From a virus: 62,467 nt of DNA. The translations under genes were made by a program, and so were the position numbers. The first letter of the stretch is position 1. Each line of letters starts with the position of its first letter. Below are positions 24,189-33,979 of the stretch, piece after piece. The notes below the pieces were generated by a model. That model saw only the letters and a program-made list of their open reading frames with translations, ran no database searches and had not been told where the DNA came from. The stretch spans positions 1-62,467 of IMG/VR virus record IMGVR_UViG_3300045115_000277. One strand, given 5' to 3'.

Positions 24189-27100
24189 ATGGAAGATTAC
24201 ACGAGTGCATCTGGCAGGCTGATCCGGCTCATTGTTTCTCAAGTCGCTTCAGCCGGCGCCGCCAGCTTCAGAGAGACTTTTGAACAAGCCCTTGCTCTGC
24301 CGATGGGGGCGTACTTTTCCAGCGCCGCTACTGGCCGTATGCGGCTTTACAAGCGCGTGCCTGCTGCTCCCGGCTACAATGATCTGGGCGACACTGCCGC
24401 CACCTTGTTCGCCGAGACCGCGAAACAGTTCAGGGACGAGGCGGCGCAAGCAGCCGAGCAGGCAGCGTTGAGTGCTCAGGAGTCAGCCACCGCTGTTCAG
24501 GACAGGCTGCTCTCGCTCCCGACTGACCAGGTTCTTGCGGGGACCGAACTGCCGGATGATGTGCGGGTCATGCGCACCGAAGGGCGGACGGCGGCAGGCG
24601 ATGGCGGTGGTGGCGTCAATCTGTTCTCGATCGTCGAGCCCGACCATCCTGGGAAGATCCAGGATGGTGGAGGAAACTGGTGGGAGTTTCTCGATGAAGC
24701 TCCCAACGTCGAGCGGTTCCTGAACATTGATGATGCGCAGCAATGGTCCGCCTATTCCCGGCGACCCGTCAATATGCGACCGGAAACCGACTATCGCACG
24801 CCCGGCCGCCTCGTCATGCAGGAGGGCGCCAAGCTCATCTGCGCTGAGGGCGACTATAATTTCGTCACCTTCCGCGCGCCGATGGAAGATGGCGGCGAAC
24901 GGTTGCGGTCAATGGCGCGCATCCTGCCGCCCGATGGCCTCGATCAGGACTTTCTAACCTTCGGGGCCGACGCCTATAATGCCTTTTTAGGCGGCGTTTA
25001 TATCGACGCACGGCAGATGACGGGCGGCGCAGTCGTCGCATGGGAAGGCGCGGACTGGAACCCGCGAACCCAGGCGACGCTGCGCCACGTCATGGTTCGT
25101 GGTTATGGTGCCGGCGTCGGCGTGCATGTGCCGGGAACCGCGAACGAACCCAAGCTGCACAAGGTGACAGCGATCAATTGCGGCACGGGGTTCCTGTTCG
25201 AGGGCGGCGACATCGAGGCCAATTTCGTGTCCGCGCCTTACAACGACATCGGCATCCACATGCTGGCGACGCGCGGCCGGTTGCGCAGCCTCGCGCTGGA
25301 GGCGTGGGAATGTGAACGCAATTTCCTGCTGGAAGGGGCGATCGCCGACGCGGACATTACCAGCCTGATTTCCGACACGTCGGGCCGGCATGGCGTCGAA
25401 GTCAGGGCGCGAGCGGGGGAACCCGCGCCGCGCATGACGATCGAGCGCTTGCAGATCAGCAACAGCGCCCATGGCGACGGGTCCGACGGTCTGTTCGACG
25501 ATTATTTCGAGGACTTCTCGGCCGCGTTCAGCGAGGCGGGCCGGATCAAGATTTTGGCCGCCAACATGACCGGGGGCAAGGCGCGCTACCGGGTGAACGG
25601 CGTCTATAATGCGAACAACGGCTTCAACGCCATGGCCGCGCCGTCCTGCTTTAGGCAGGCCGAATTGAGCAGTGGCGCGGGCGAGGCGTTGAGCCTGGCC
25701 GCGCGAAAGCATGTCGATCTTGTCGGCTGGGAATTTTACAACGGCACTTACCGGCCCTTGGCCACGGTCGGGTCGCCGACCGGCTGGCATAACCTCATCG
25801 CGAACGGCGACTTCGACCTGTGGGCCGCCGCGCGGCCGCTCGACATCGCGCCCGCCGGCAGCGCCGTGCTGGCCCGCGAAACCGACGCGGACTTTGTTGT
25901 GGGCACCGGCAGTTCGCTCAAGATCACGGCCGGCGCGTCTGTCGGCGATGGCGCGGAATTTTTCGTTCCGAACGCCCAGCGCTATCGCGGCAAGGTGATG
26001 ACCGCGCTTGCCTCCGTCCTCACGTTCGGCGTGGAGGCGACGGAATATAATACGCGCGTGCAGGTGCATGTGAACGGGTCGTTGCTGGTCGATGCGGACG
26101 GCCCGTGCGAGCAGATCATCCAGCCCAAGTCCGGCTTCCAGCAGGGGCGCGTCGCCTTCCTCGTGCCCGACGATGCGGAGTTCATCAGCCTCAAGGTCAC
26201 GCCCGCGGCCGTCGCCGCAGCGCCGGGACGCAGCATCTGGACGGACAAGTGGTCGCTGTTCGAGGGGGCGGCGACCGACATGCCGGTGCCGGCGCATCCA
26301 ATGTCCGATACCGGCTGGACCGACTATGCGCTGGAGCCATTCGAGGATGACCTGGCCGCGATCGACCTGCGTTTCTGCGGCGACCGGATCAAGCTGTCGG
26401 CCGCCGCACCGGTCAAGCTGGTCGGCCTCTCAAACCGCGCCGCGAGCGCGGAAATCACCGTCGAGTTTCAGGACAGCAACGTCACGCTGATGACGTTCAG
26501 CGATACGCTCAAGCGCGCGGACGGGCTGGACGCGCCGTTCCCCATTCCGGCCGGCGCTGTGTTGAAATTCGTGCTGAATGGCTCGGTGTGGAAGGCGAGC
26601 ATGCCCGAGACGCAGCAGCGCGCCCTGGTGCCGACGCTGCTCGGCGCGGTGGGCGATGGCGCGTCGGACGCGGATCAGGTTGCGTTCCAGCTGGTGCTGG
26701 ACAAGCTGGCGGCAAGCCGTGCGCCCGCACCGGGATACAGCCATGGCTATACCGACGTCACAAACGGCGTGCTCATCAAGCCTGGCACTTATAATCTGGG
26801 CGACTTCTTGCTGGCAGATAATCAGTCCGTCAACATGGTAGCAGAAGTTGATGGCACCGTGACAATCATGGTGCCCGCAGACAAATATTTCATGACCCTC
26901 CCCGGCCGGGTCAACGAATTTAAGGTGCAGGGCATCAAGTTCGTCGGCGGCAGAGGGGCGTTCAAGTTCAGCAACACCGGCAACAACGTCAACCTGCTGC
27001 ACATCTTCAAGAATTGTCGCTTTATCGATTACAGCGAATGTGCGGTCCAGAACAGCAGCGACGATCATCCCGGCTTGACCTTCGAGGACAACGTTCTTTC

Positions 27101-28895
27101 GGGCGCGGAAGGCCATGAGACGGTCGGCCTCGCCTGGGGCGGCTTCCTCGACAGCTGCGCGATCACCAATAACAATTTTCTGCGCAACGCCTATCATTTG
27201 GCGATCGGCCCGCGCCTCTCGGGCACGGCGCGGATTGAGGGCAACGGCTTCCTCTCGTTCGGCGATCCGACCGGCATCAACCGGACGAAGGCGGACATCT
27301 GGATCAAGCCGAACGTCGATGCCGGCGGCTTCGGCGTGAACAGTGGGTTCGCGACGCTTATCCGGTCGAACAAGTTCGGAAACGAAAATCAGCTGGCATC
27401 ATCTCCACGCATCCTGATAGCCAATGAGGGCGGCCCGGGCAGCGGCGGCGATCGCGGCACGCAGCGCCCGGCCACAACCGATATCGGTTATGTATCCGGT
27501 CTCATCTTCGACAATAACCGCTTCTCCGGCATTGGCGGCCTCAATGCCCCGCTAATTCGATCCTACATTACCACGGGTTTGCGGCAGATTTCGTGGAAAC
27601 AAGGCAACAAGTTCGACGGCGGCACCTATACGCGGATCGTCGAATTCGCCAACGCCAAGCCCGATGCCGACTATGCCGACACGAACAGCATGTTCGAGTT
27701 CGGGGTGGCTGACGTCGCAGCCGGCAGTTCGCCGCCCGCCTATGAATTTTCCAATGCGCATTTCGCGCACCTCTACGATCGCGCCTGTTTCTGGCCTGGC
27801 GATCCCAACGCGGTCGAGGTGTATCCGACATCGACGGCCGCCACGCTGCTCGCCTCCGCGCTCAATCCTGTCGGGATCGATCGCAACGGCAGCACAACGC
27901 TAATCAACCGCGTGGCTGATCCGGCGGGCGGGACCGATGTGGCGATCTTCCAGTCGGGTGCGAATGAGCCGATGCTCACGAAGACGTTCACGGCCCCGGC
28001 GGTGGGCGGGATGGTCTGGATCGACCTGATGCTAGGCCGCGCCGCCAGTCGCGCTTTGGATGCGGTTAAAATCGAAGTCCGCAACTTCTCGGGTAGCCGC
28101 TTCGCCTTCCAGCGCCACATCACTGTTCCAGCGAACATCAGCCGCGTCTGTGTCCCAATGTTGATCCCCCCGATGGCGAACCCGGCGGACTGGCAGCTAC
28201 GCATCCTTCCAATCGGCTATGCTTCTGGCACGAAAGACAGGGTAGTGACGGGCTGGTGGACGATCAGCTCCGGTCCAGCCCCGATCAGCCGGAAGGCCGC
28301 GCTCGATCGTTGGCCACTGCTGCCCCCTAACAGGGCGATGCTGGGAGCAGTGGCTGGAACCCCTGGTACGCTGCCGCTAGGCTGGTCCGCACAGGGCAGC
28401 GGTGGTCTCGCTGGGATCAGCACGTCCGTCATCAAGGCTGGGGCTGATGCCAACGGACCATTCATAGATTTGCGCGTCAACGGCACGGCCACCACCGGCG
28501 GCCTGCTTTACATCAGCTATGCACCGATGCTGGCAATCGAGCATGACGGCTCATCGAGCAGCTGGGCGCACGAGGTCGCTCTGCGCCTGATTGCAGGCGG
28601 CTACGCCGGCCTCACGTCCACAACCACGGCAGGCGAGGGACGCGAGGGCGGTACGTCCGGCCCGATCGGCATCGGCATCCGACGCCTGACTGACGTGGGC
28701 GGCTACATATCCGAGGTCGAATATTTCTACACGCCGACCACCGATTATGCCCTCTATGGCAAGCCCGACATTACCTCGAGCAATGCAGGGACCAAGGTTA
28801 TTCAGCCCGTCATTCAGCTGGTCATCCCGGTCACGGGCACGGCGATCGACTTCACGCTCCGCATCTATGCACCCCAGTTTCGGCGGATCACATGA
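24189..28895 (+). CDS. giant tailspike with two beta-helix modules
   Basis: 1568 residues. Residues 60-130 are a coiled-coil neck (ETAKQFRDEAAQAAEQAALS). A first beta-helix spans about 160-500, a jelly-roll-like module (HNLIANGDFDLWAAARPLDI) about 535-680, and a second pectate-lyase-superfamily beta-helix starts at about 813 with GAVGDGASDADQVAFQLVLD. The last 200 residues are a beta-sandwich. Two helix domains in one chain suggest two receptor-degrading activities or a branched spike. A likely partner to the spike at 21453-24176; the two probably use different polysaccharides. Confidence 0.8.
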   Translation: MEDYTSASGRLIRLIVSQVASAGAASFRETFEQALALPMGAYFSSAATGRMRLYKRVPAAPGYNDLGDTAATLFAETAKQFRDEAAQAAEQAALSAQESATAVQDRLLSLPTDQVLAGTELPDDVRVMRTEGRTAAGDGGGGVNLFSIVEPDHPGKIQDGGGNWWEFLDEAPNVERFLNIDDAQQWSAYSRRPVNMRPETDYRTPGRLVMQEGAKLICAEGDYNFVTFRAPMEDGGERLRSMARILPPDGLDQDFLTFGADAYNAFLGGVYIDARQMTGGAVVAWEGADWNPRTQATLRHVMVRGYGAGVGVHVPGTANEPKLHKVTAINCGTGFLFEGGDIEANFVSAPYNDIGIHMLATRGRLRSLALEAWECERNFLLEGAIADADITSLISDTSGRHGVEVRARAGEPAPRMTIERLQISNSAHGDGSDGLFDDYFEDFSAAFSEAGRIKILAANMTGGKARYRVNGVYNANNGFNAMAAPSCFRQAELSSGAGEALSLAARKHVDLVGWEFYNGTYRPLATVGSPTGWHNLIANGDFDLWAAARPLDIAPAGSAVLARETDADFVVGTGSSLKITAGASVGDGAEFFVPNAQRYRGKVMTALASVLTFGVEATEYNTRVQVHVNGSLLVDADGPCEQIIQPKSGFQQGRVAFLVPDDAEFISLKVTPAAVAAAPGRSIWTDKWSLFEGAATDMPVPAHPMSDTGWTDYALEPFEDDLAAIDLRFCGDRIKLSAAAPVKLVGLSNRAASAEITVEFQDSNVTLMTFSDTLKRADGLDAPFPIPAGAVLKFVLNGSVWKASMPETQQRALVPTLLGAVGDGASDADQVAFQLVLDKLAASRAPAPGYSHGYTDVTNGVLIKPGTYNLGDFLLADNQSVNMVAEVDGTVTIMVPADKYFMTLPGRVNEFKVQGIKFVGGRGAFKFSNTGNNVNLLHIFKNCRFIDYSECAVQNSSDDHPGLTFEDNVLSGAEGHETVGLAWGGFLDSCAITNNNFLRNAYHLAIGPRLSGTARIEGNGFLSFGDPTGINRTKADIWIKPNVDAGGFGVNSGFATLIRSNKFGNENQLASSPRILIANEGGPGSGGDRGTQRPATTDIGYVSGLIFDNNRFSGIGGLNAPLIRSYITTGLRQISWKQGNKFDGGTYTRIVEFANAKPDADYADTNSMFEFGVADVAAGSSPPAYEFSNAHFAHLYDRACFWPGDPNAVEVYPTSTAATLLASALNPVGIDRNGSTTLINRVADPAGGTDVAIFQSGANEPMLTKTFTAPAVGGMVWIDLMLGRAASRALDAVKIEVRNFSGSRFAFQRHITVPANISRVCVPMLIPPMANPADWQLRILPIGYASGTKDRVVTGWWTISSGPAPISRKAALDRWPLLPPNRAMLGAVAGTPGTLPLGWSAQGSGGLAGISTSVIKAGADANGPFIDLRVNGTATTGGLLYISYAPMLAIEHDGSSSSWAHEVALRLIAGGYAGLTSTTTAGEGREGGTSGPIGIGIRRLTDVGGYISEVEYFYTPTTDYALYGKPDITSSNAGTKVIQPVIQLVIPVTGTAIDFTLRIYAPQFRRIT

Positions 28896-30460
28896 TCCGA
28901 CTGACCAGGTTCGGCGGTGAAATCCCGCGCGTGGCCCCCCGCCTCCTGGGCGATGTCGCCGCCCAGGTCGCGCGCAACGTCAGGCTGGAGGACGGGGCGC
29001 TGGCCCCCCTTCGTCTGCCGGCAGTGGTTCAAGCGGTCACGGGGTCGGTCAAGACGATCTACCCGGATGGGGATGCCTGGCTGACGTGGGACAAAGCCGT
29101 GGCTGTCGCACCGGCGCCCATCGCCGAAGACAGGCTCTACATTACCGGAGATGGCGTACCGAAGGTCAAGGTCGGCGCGACCACATACGCACTTGCTGTT
29201 CCGGCTCCTTCGTCAGCGCTCACCAGCGTTCTCGAAACCGGCGAGCCGGATTCCGAGATCTCCGCGACGGTGCTCTACACCTATACCTGGGTCACGGCGC
29301 TGGATGAGGAGTCGGAGCCCGCGCCCTTAGGCGATGGCGTGCTGTGGAGCGAGGGCCTCAACGTCGTGCTGACCGGCTTCCAGGCTGCGCCAGCCGACCG
29401 CGGCATCGATCGCATGCGCATCTATCGCTCGCAGACGAGCGCGCTTGGCGAAACTGAACTCTACCTCATCCACGAGCGATCGGCTTCGACCGCGTCATTT
29501 ACGGATGTGGTCGCGAACAACCCAATCCAGGAGCTTCTACAGTCGATCGACTATAACGCTCCACCGGACGGCCTCGCCGGTCTGGTCGCGATGCCGAACG
29601 GCATGATGGCCGCTTTCATGGGCAAGCGGCTGTATTTCTGCCAGCCCTACCGGCCGCACGCTTGGCCTGAGAAGTATATCCTCACAACGGATTACGAGAT
29701 CGTCGGCCTGGGCGTGTTCGGCTCGGCCGTGGCCGTCCTGACGACGGGACAGCCCTACATCGTGGCTGGCACTGCGCCCGACACCATGTCGATGGAGAAG
29801 ATGGAGGTGAACCTCCCCTGCCTCTCCGCGCGTGGGATCGTCGACATGGGCTATTCGGTGGCCTACCCCTCGCCTGAAGGGCTTGTCATCATCAACACGT
29901 CCGGCGCGCAGTTGGTGTCGCGTAACCTGATGACCCGCGACCAGTGGCAGCGCCTCACCCCCTCTTCCTTTGTCGCTAGCGTCTATTCGGGACGATACAT
30001 CGCCTCCTACACGCCAGCCGCCGGCACATCCGCCACCATCATCGTTGACCTGAGCGGGGAGCAGCCGTTCATCACCCATGCGGACCTGCACGCATCGGCC
30101 ATGTTCTCTCGCATCGAAGGCGGACAGCTCTACTTCGTCTCGGCCGGGGCTATCCGCGAATGGGACGCGCCGTCCGCGCCGGTCGGCTCATATGTCTGGC
30201 GCTCCAAATTGTTCGCGCTCCCCAGCTATGGCAATTTCGGAGCCTTCCTTGCCGATGCCGAAGCGCCGGACGGCTCGCCGCCTTCGTTCGCCGCCCGAAT
30301 CTACGCGGACGGCGTGCTGAGGGCGACCGTTCCGACGATCAACCAGCCCGCCCGCCTGCCGAGCGGGTTCACGGCGCGCACATGGGAGATCGAGATCGAG
30401 AGCAACTGCCGTGTAACCGCGCTTGCGATCGCCACCTCGCCATCGGAGTTGGCGGGATGA
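28892..30460 (+). CDS. tail nozzle/stabilisation-like protein
   Basis: 522 residues, ATGA overlap with the spike gene. The start IRLTRFGGEIPRVAPRLLGD and QVARNVRLEDGALAPLR is a signature of a podovirus tail nozzle-type protein; following blocks (YTYTWVTALDEESEPA, GLVAMPNGMMAAFMGKRLYF, YSVAYPSPEGLVIINTSG) are beta-propeller-like repeats as in P22 gp10 or T7 gp12. Probably forms the tail tube tip to which the spikes attach. Confidence 0.7.
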   Translation: MIRLTRFGGEIPRVAPRLLGDVAAQVARNVRLEDGALAPLRLPAVVQAVTGSVKTIYPDGDAWLTWDKAVAVAPAPIAEDRLYITGDGVPKVKVGATTYALAVPAPSSALTSVLETGEPDSEISATVLYTYTWVTALDEESEPAPLGDGVLWSEGLNVVLTGFQAAPADRGIDRMRIYRSQTSALGETELYLIHERSASTASFTDVVANNPIQELLQSIDYNAPPDGLAGLVAMPNGMMAAFMGKRLYFCQPYRPHAWPEKYILTTDYEIVGLGVFGSAVAVLTTGQPYIVAGTAPDTMSMEKMEVNLPCLSARGIVDMGYSVAYPSPEGLVIINTSGAQLVSRNLMTRDQWQRLTPSSFVASVYSGRYIASYTPAAGTSATIIVDLSGEQPFITHADLHASAMFSRIEGGQLYFVSAGAIREWDAPSAPVGSYVWRSKLFALPSYGNFGAFLADAEAPDGSPPSFAARIYADGVLRATVPTINQPARLPSGFTARTWEIEIESNCRVTALAIATSPSELAG

Positions 30461-31035
30461 AGCCAGGCGCGTCGGCATCCGTCGAGCAGAACCAGCTTTT
30501 CCGGCAGCTGAAGGAAAAGGTCGAGATCCTCAACGGCGATCGGGGCGACCAGCGCAAGGCAGCGATGCGGCAAGGCGATGCGCAGGATTTGCGCGAATTC
30601 ATCGCCAACCTTCGAAAGGGCACGGCCGACGTCCAGAAGGACTTGGCAGACGCCGTCGACAAGCTCAACCAGCTCGGGACCACGCTCGATCAGGTGGAAC
30701 AGAGCCTCGACGACACCAAGGCAGACCTCGAACAGACCGAGCAGGCGCTTGTTGCCGCCCAGGCGACGCTCAGCACCCTTCAGCAAACGCTGACATCGGT
30801 GCAGTCGAGCATCGAGCAGGCCCAACAGTCGATCGAGGCGCTCGACCAGAGCAGCGCCGCCGTGGCAAGTGAGCTTGCCGCGTTACGCGCCGCCGCGACG
30901 GGTGTCACCGTTCCTGATGTGTCGGCCGTCGCCGTGTCGGCACCGCCAACGGCAGCGGAATATAACGCTCTGCTCGGCGACCTAATAGCGATGCGCACCG
31001 CGCTTCTCTCGCTGAAGGCGGCAATCGACACCTGA
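30457..31035 (+). CDS. coiled-coil virion protein, 192 aa
   Basis: Starts ATG 30457 (ATGA). Residues 60-145 are a nearly continuous coiled coil (LADAVDKLNQLGTTLDQVEQ ... SLDDTKADLEQTEQALVAAQ) with heptad Leu/Val; the tail holds AEYNALLGDLIAMRTALLSL. Likely an extended tail or internal filament protein; no family recognised. It is the last gene of the tailspike unit. Confidence 0.65.
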   Translation: MKPGASASVEQNQLFRQLKEKVEILNGDRGDQRKAAMRQGDAQDLREFIANLRKGTADVQKDLADAVDKLNQLGTTLDQVEQSLDDTKADLEQTEQALVAAQATLSTLQQTLTSVQSSIEQAQQSIEALDQSSAAVASELAALRAAATGVTVPDVSAVAVSAPPTAAEYNALLGDLIAMRTALLSLKAAIDT

Positions 31036-31075
31036 CGCAGTTATGCGCTATGATACCGGCACGCGCATGAGTGCG
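31025..31075 (+). promoter_or_regulatory. late promoter with leader hairpin motif (internal proteins)
   Basis: TCGACA (31025-31030), 18 bases, TATGAT (31049-31054), then CGCATGAGTGCG at 31064-31075, forming the same 4-bp stem and TGAG loop. The acetyltransferase-like start is 28 bases beyond. The -35 lies in the end of the preceding gene. Confidence 0.65.
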
Positions 31076-31103
31076 GTTCCTCAATCACGGACCCCCTGCG
31101 CGC

Positions 31104-31544
31104 ATGTCGATCCCGTCCATCATCCTTGACGAACCCGATCGGCTCATCGCCTGGGCGAGCGAGCAGCTGGGCGTCGGCTTCTTCAATGACGCGCGTGCGA
31201 TCGGCTGGGGAACGCTGGACGACATCCGCGCGGTCGCCGTCTACGAGCGGTGGACCGGAAGCGACTGCTGCGTCCATCTTGTAAGCGATCAGCGGCCCGG
31301 CTGGCTTGCTCGCCGGTTCATTGCCGCAGGGTTTTCCTACCCGTTCATCGTGGGCAGGCTTCGTCGGCTCACAGGGCTTGTTCCCGCCTCAAATTTTCGC
31401 GCCCTGCGCCTCAACGAGCATTTCGGATTTAGGCGCGAAGGAGCGTTGCGCGCAGGCGCGGACGACGGCGGTGACATGATCGTCATGGGAATGCTCCGCG
31501 AGGAGTGCCGCTTCATCTCGGAAAGGGACAAGAGCCATGGGTAG
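31104..31544 (+). CDS. GNAT-like acetyltransferase fold protein
   Basis: 146 residues from ATG 31104. The strand order and the segment GRLRRLTGLVPASNFRALRL followed by EHFGFRREGALR match the acetyl-CoA-binding half of GNAT folds as found in structural regions of podoviruses. DDGGDMIVMGML closes the fold. The substrate is unknown and it may be a structural relic. First gene of the internal-protein unit. Confidence 0.65.
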   Translation: MSIPSIILDEPDRLIAWASEQLGVGFFNDARAIGWGTLDDIRAVAVYERWTGSDCCVHLVSDQRPGWLARRFIAAGFSYPFIVGRLRRLTGLVPASNFRALRLNEHFGFRREGALRAGADDGGDMIVMGMLREECRFISERDKSHG

Positions 31545-32640
31545 CAAAGGCAGCGCGCCAAGCCCCGATCCGGCGATCGGACAGGCCGCGCTCATGCAGG
31601 CAAGACTCGGACAGGAGTTTTTGGACTTCAGCAAGCAGCAATATGCCGTCTCCAATGCGCGCAACGACAAGCTGGACGCGCTCTCGCAAGAGGTGACGCG
31701 CCAGCAGTTGGACGCGTCGAAGACGGCGCAGACGTGGGCAACCGAGGATCGGGAGCGATACAAGTCGGTCTTCCAGCCGCTTCAGGACGAATTTGTCGCC
31801 GAAGCGCAGAAATATGGGTCGCAGGAATATCAGGACCAGGCGGCATCCAAGGCGCGAGCGGACGTCATTAACTCCGCCGCCTCGCAGGCCGCCCAGCGCG
31901 GTCGCGCGATGGCTTCTATGGGCATTTCGCCCGCCAGCGGCCGTTATGCCGGCATCGAGCGAGGTGCCGATGTGCAGGTCGCGCTCGGCGCGGCCGGCGC
32001 GGAGAATAACGCGCGTCAGCTGGCGCGCGACAAAGGGCTGGCGCTCAAGGCAGATGCCATCAATCTCGGGAACGGCCTGCCCAGTTCGGCCGCCGGATCG
32101 CTTGGCCTTGGGGTCTCCGCTGGCGGGGCGGCCGTCAACACGGCGACTGTGCCGATCAGTGCGTACAATCAGTCGAACGCGAACTTGCAGGCCGGCTATG
32201 GCACCGCGATGAACGGCTATGCCGGTCAGGCGGCGGGAATGACCAGCCTCTACAACGCACAGTTGAGCGCCTACAACGCCCAGCAACAGGCCGGAGCCGG
32301 ACTGTTCAGTGGGCTCGGCAGCATCGCCGGTGCAGCGATCATCGCCTCCTCAAAAGACTATAAGGAGGACAAGAATCCGGCGCGCGGCGTCCTTGACGCG
32401 GTGCGCGAGATGCCGGTCGAGGAATGGACCTATAAGGAGGGCATCGCCGACGGCGGACGTCATATTGGCCCCTACGCGGAGGATTTCCAGAAGGCGACCG
32501 GCAAGGGCGACGGCAAAAGCATTCCCGTTGTCGATGCGCTGGGCGTGGCGCTCGGCGCGGTGCAGGAGCTCGACCGGAAGGTCGACAAGCTGATGGCGGG
32601 CCGCGGCATCGGCGTGGGCAAGCGGCAGAAGGCCGCGTAG
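31537..32640 (+). CDS. internal virion protein with S74 chaperone-like end
   Basis: 367 residues. The N-terminal 240 are Ala/Gln-rich helices and coils (AAQRGRAMASMGISPASGRY). A hydrophobic Gly-rich helix (AGLFSGLGSIAGAAIIASS) precedes SSKDYKEDKNPARGVLDAVR and GGRHIGPYAEDFQKATGKGD, IPVVDALGVALGAVQELDRK. This last 100 residues look like the S74 intramolecular chaperone that trimerises and cuts itself off, with the Ser/Lys pair in SSKDYKED. Such domains usually end tailspikes; here the host protein is probably ejected with DNA. Confidence 0.7.
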   Translation: MGSKGSAPSPDPAIGQAALMQARLGQEFLDFSKQQYAVSNARNDKLDALSQEVTRQQLDASKTAQTWATEDRERYKSVFQPLQDEFVAEAQKYGSQEYQDQAASKARADVINSAASQAAQRGRAMASMGISPASGRYAGIERGADVQVALGAAGAENNARQLARDKGLALKADAINLGNGLPSSAAGSLGLGVSAGGAAVNTATVPISAYNQSNANLQAGYGTAMNGYAGQAAGMTSLYNAQLSAYNAQQQAGAGLFSGLGSIAGAAIIASSKDYKEDKNPARGVLDAVREMPVEEWTYKEGIADGGRHIGPYAEDFQKATGKGDGKSIPVVDALGVALGAVQELDRKVDKLMAGRGIGVGKRQKAA

Positions 32641-32648
32641 GAGGCGAT

Positions 32649-33902
32649 ATGGTGTCGTTGGGAATGGGCCTGGGGGCGTTCGCTCAAGGCATGGGCCAGG
32701 GTATGCAGATGGCGCAGCAGGTGAAGGGCGTCCTGCGCGACAAGAAGCTGCACGCCATGGAACAGGACGCGACGGCGGCCGGAACCGCCGCGCGCGAGGC
32801 AGACATCGCCAAGGCGATCCAGACCACCACCGGAGCGAACGGTGCGCAGTCGTTCTCCGTCGGCGGCCAGCAGTTCAGCGATGCCGGCCAAGCCCGGAAC
32901 GCCGCTGCCCAGCAGGTCGGCACGGTCATGGACTATTATCGCAACCAGACCGTCCCCAAGCTGATCGAAGGCTATATGAAGATGGGGGACGCCCAGAAGG
33001 CGTCCGCCCTTCAGTCGTGGGTCGAGACCGAGGACGCGAACAATCTCACCAAGGATTGGGCGCGCGCCACGCGCATGGCGCTGCTCGGCGACAACAAGGC
33101 CGCCATGCGCGGCTTCGGAAAGCTCTATGAGAAGTTGGAGCCGGGCTCGAAATATGTCGGCATGGAGGACATCACCGAACCCGTCTACGAGGAGCGCAAG
33201 CTGCCGAAGACGGGCGAGACGATCCGGGTCGAGGCCGGCACGCGCCCGGTCGGCGTCCGCCTGAAGCTCAAATCCGCAGACGGCGAAGAAGTGACGCACG
33301 ACTTCGGGAGCACGGAGGATTTGTTTCAGACCGCCATGCTGACCCTTTCTCCAGACAAATTCGTCGGCCGGGCTTTCGCGGAGGTGGACAAGGCGCAGGC
33401 GTCGCGCGCGGCGGCAGCGAAGGATGCACGCGAGTTCGGGCAGGACGTGCAGATGAAGCGCATGGACGCCGTCATCGCCGACCAGCGCGATCAGCGGCAA
33501 CACGAGCGGTCGATCATCCGCGACGATCGGCAGTTCGCGCAGACCACCGCGCGAGACGATCGCCAGTTTGCGCAGCAGAGCCAGCGAGACGCCACCTTGC
33601 AGGGCTATGATCTCGAAAAAATCACGACATCGAAGCAAATGGATGCTGCTCTGGCACCCTCCATGGAAGCAGCTAAGGCCAAGGGCGACACTGCCGAGGA
33701 TGCACGCAAAGCGATCGCTGGTATCTGGAAAAACCTTTCGACCAATTCCCTCCCGGGCAAAGACGGCTTCAATGCCAAGCCGGTCGAAGAACAAATTGAG
33801 CAGGCGGCGCGCATCTACCGTCAGCAGAGCACGGTAGCGCGCGGTGTCGTCGCCGGCGCCAAGCAGGAGTCACAGTCGCGGGGCATTCCAAAGCTGTGGT
33901 GA
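32649..33902 (+). CDS. internal virion (ejection) protein
   Basis: 417 residues, helical and Gln-rich. It opens with a Gly/Met-rich amphipathic segment (LGMGLGAFAQGMGQGMQMAQ) and in the middle carries two tandem copies of RDDRQFAQ within a charged coil (about 290-310). The position before the polyvalent giant suggests a pilot protein that leaves the capsid and forms a channel in the envelope. No enzymatic motif. Confidence 0.6.
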   Translation: MVSLGMGLGAFAQGMGQGMQMAQQVKGVLRDKKLHAMEQDATAAGTAAREADIAKAIQTTTGANGAQSFSVGGQQFSDAGQARNAAAQQVGTVMDYYRNQTVPKLIEGYMKMGDAQKASALQSWVETEDANNLTKDWARATRMALLGDNKAAMRGFGKLYEKLEPGSKYVGMEDITEPVYEERKLPKTGETIRVEAGTRPVGVRLKLKSADGEEVTHDFGSTEDLFQTAMLTLSPDKFVGRAFAEVDKAQASRAAAAKDAREFGQDVQMKRMDAVIADQRDQRQHERSIIRDDRQFAQTTARDDRQFAQQSQRDATLQGYDLEKITTSKQMDAALAPSMEAAKAKGDTAEDARKAIAGIWKNLSTNSLPGKDGFNAKPVEEQIEQAARIYRQQSTVARGVVAGAKQESQSRGIPKLW

Positions 33903-33951
33903 CAGCCTCCCCATGATCGGGCTAGGATAGGCGCAGCCGCGCATGAGTGTG
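33899..33951 (+). promoter_or_regulatory. late promoter with leader hairpin motif (polyvalent giant)
   Basis: GTGACA (33899-33904), 18 bases, TAGGAT (33923-33928), then CGCATGAGTGTG at 33940-33951. The C-to-T change in the 3' arm of the stem keeps a G-U pair, so the RNA hairpin is preserved despite sequence change. Confidence 0.6.
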
Positions 33952-33979
33952 GTCTTCATCGCAAGACCCCTCATCGCGA

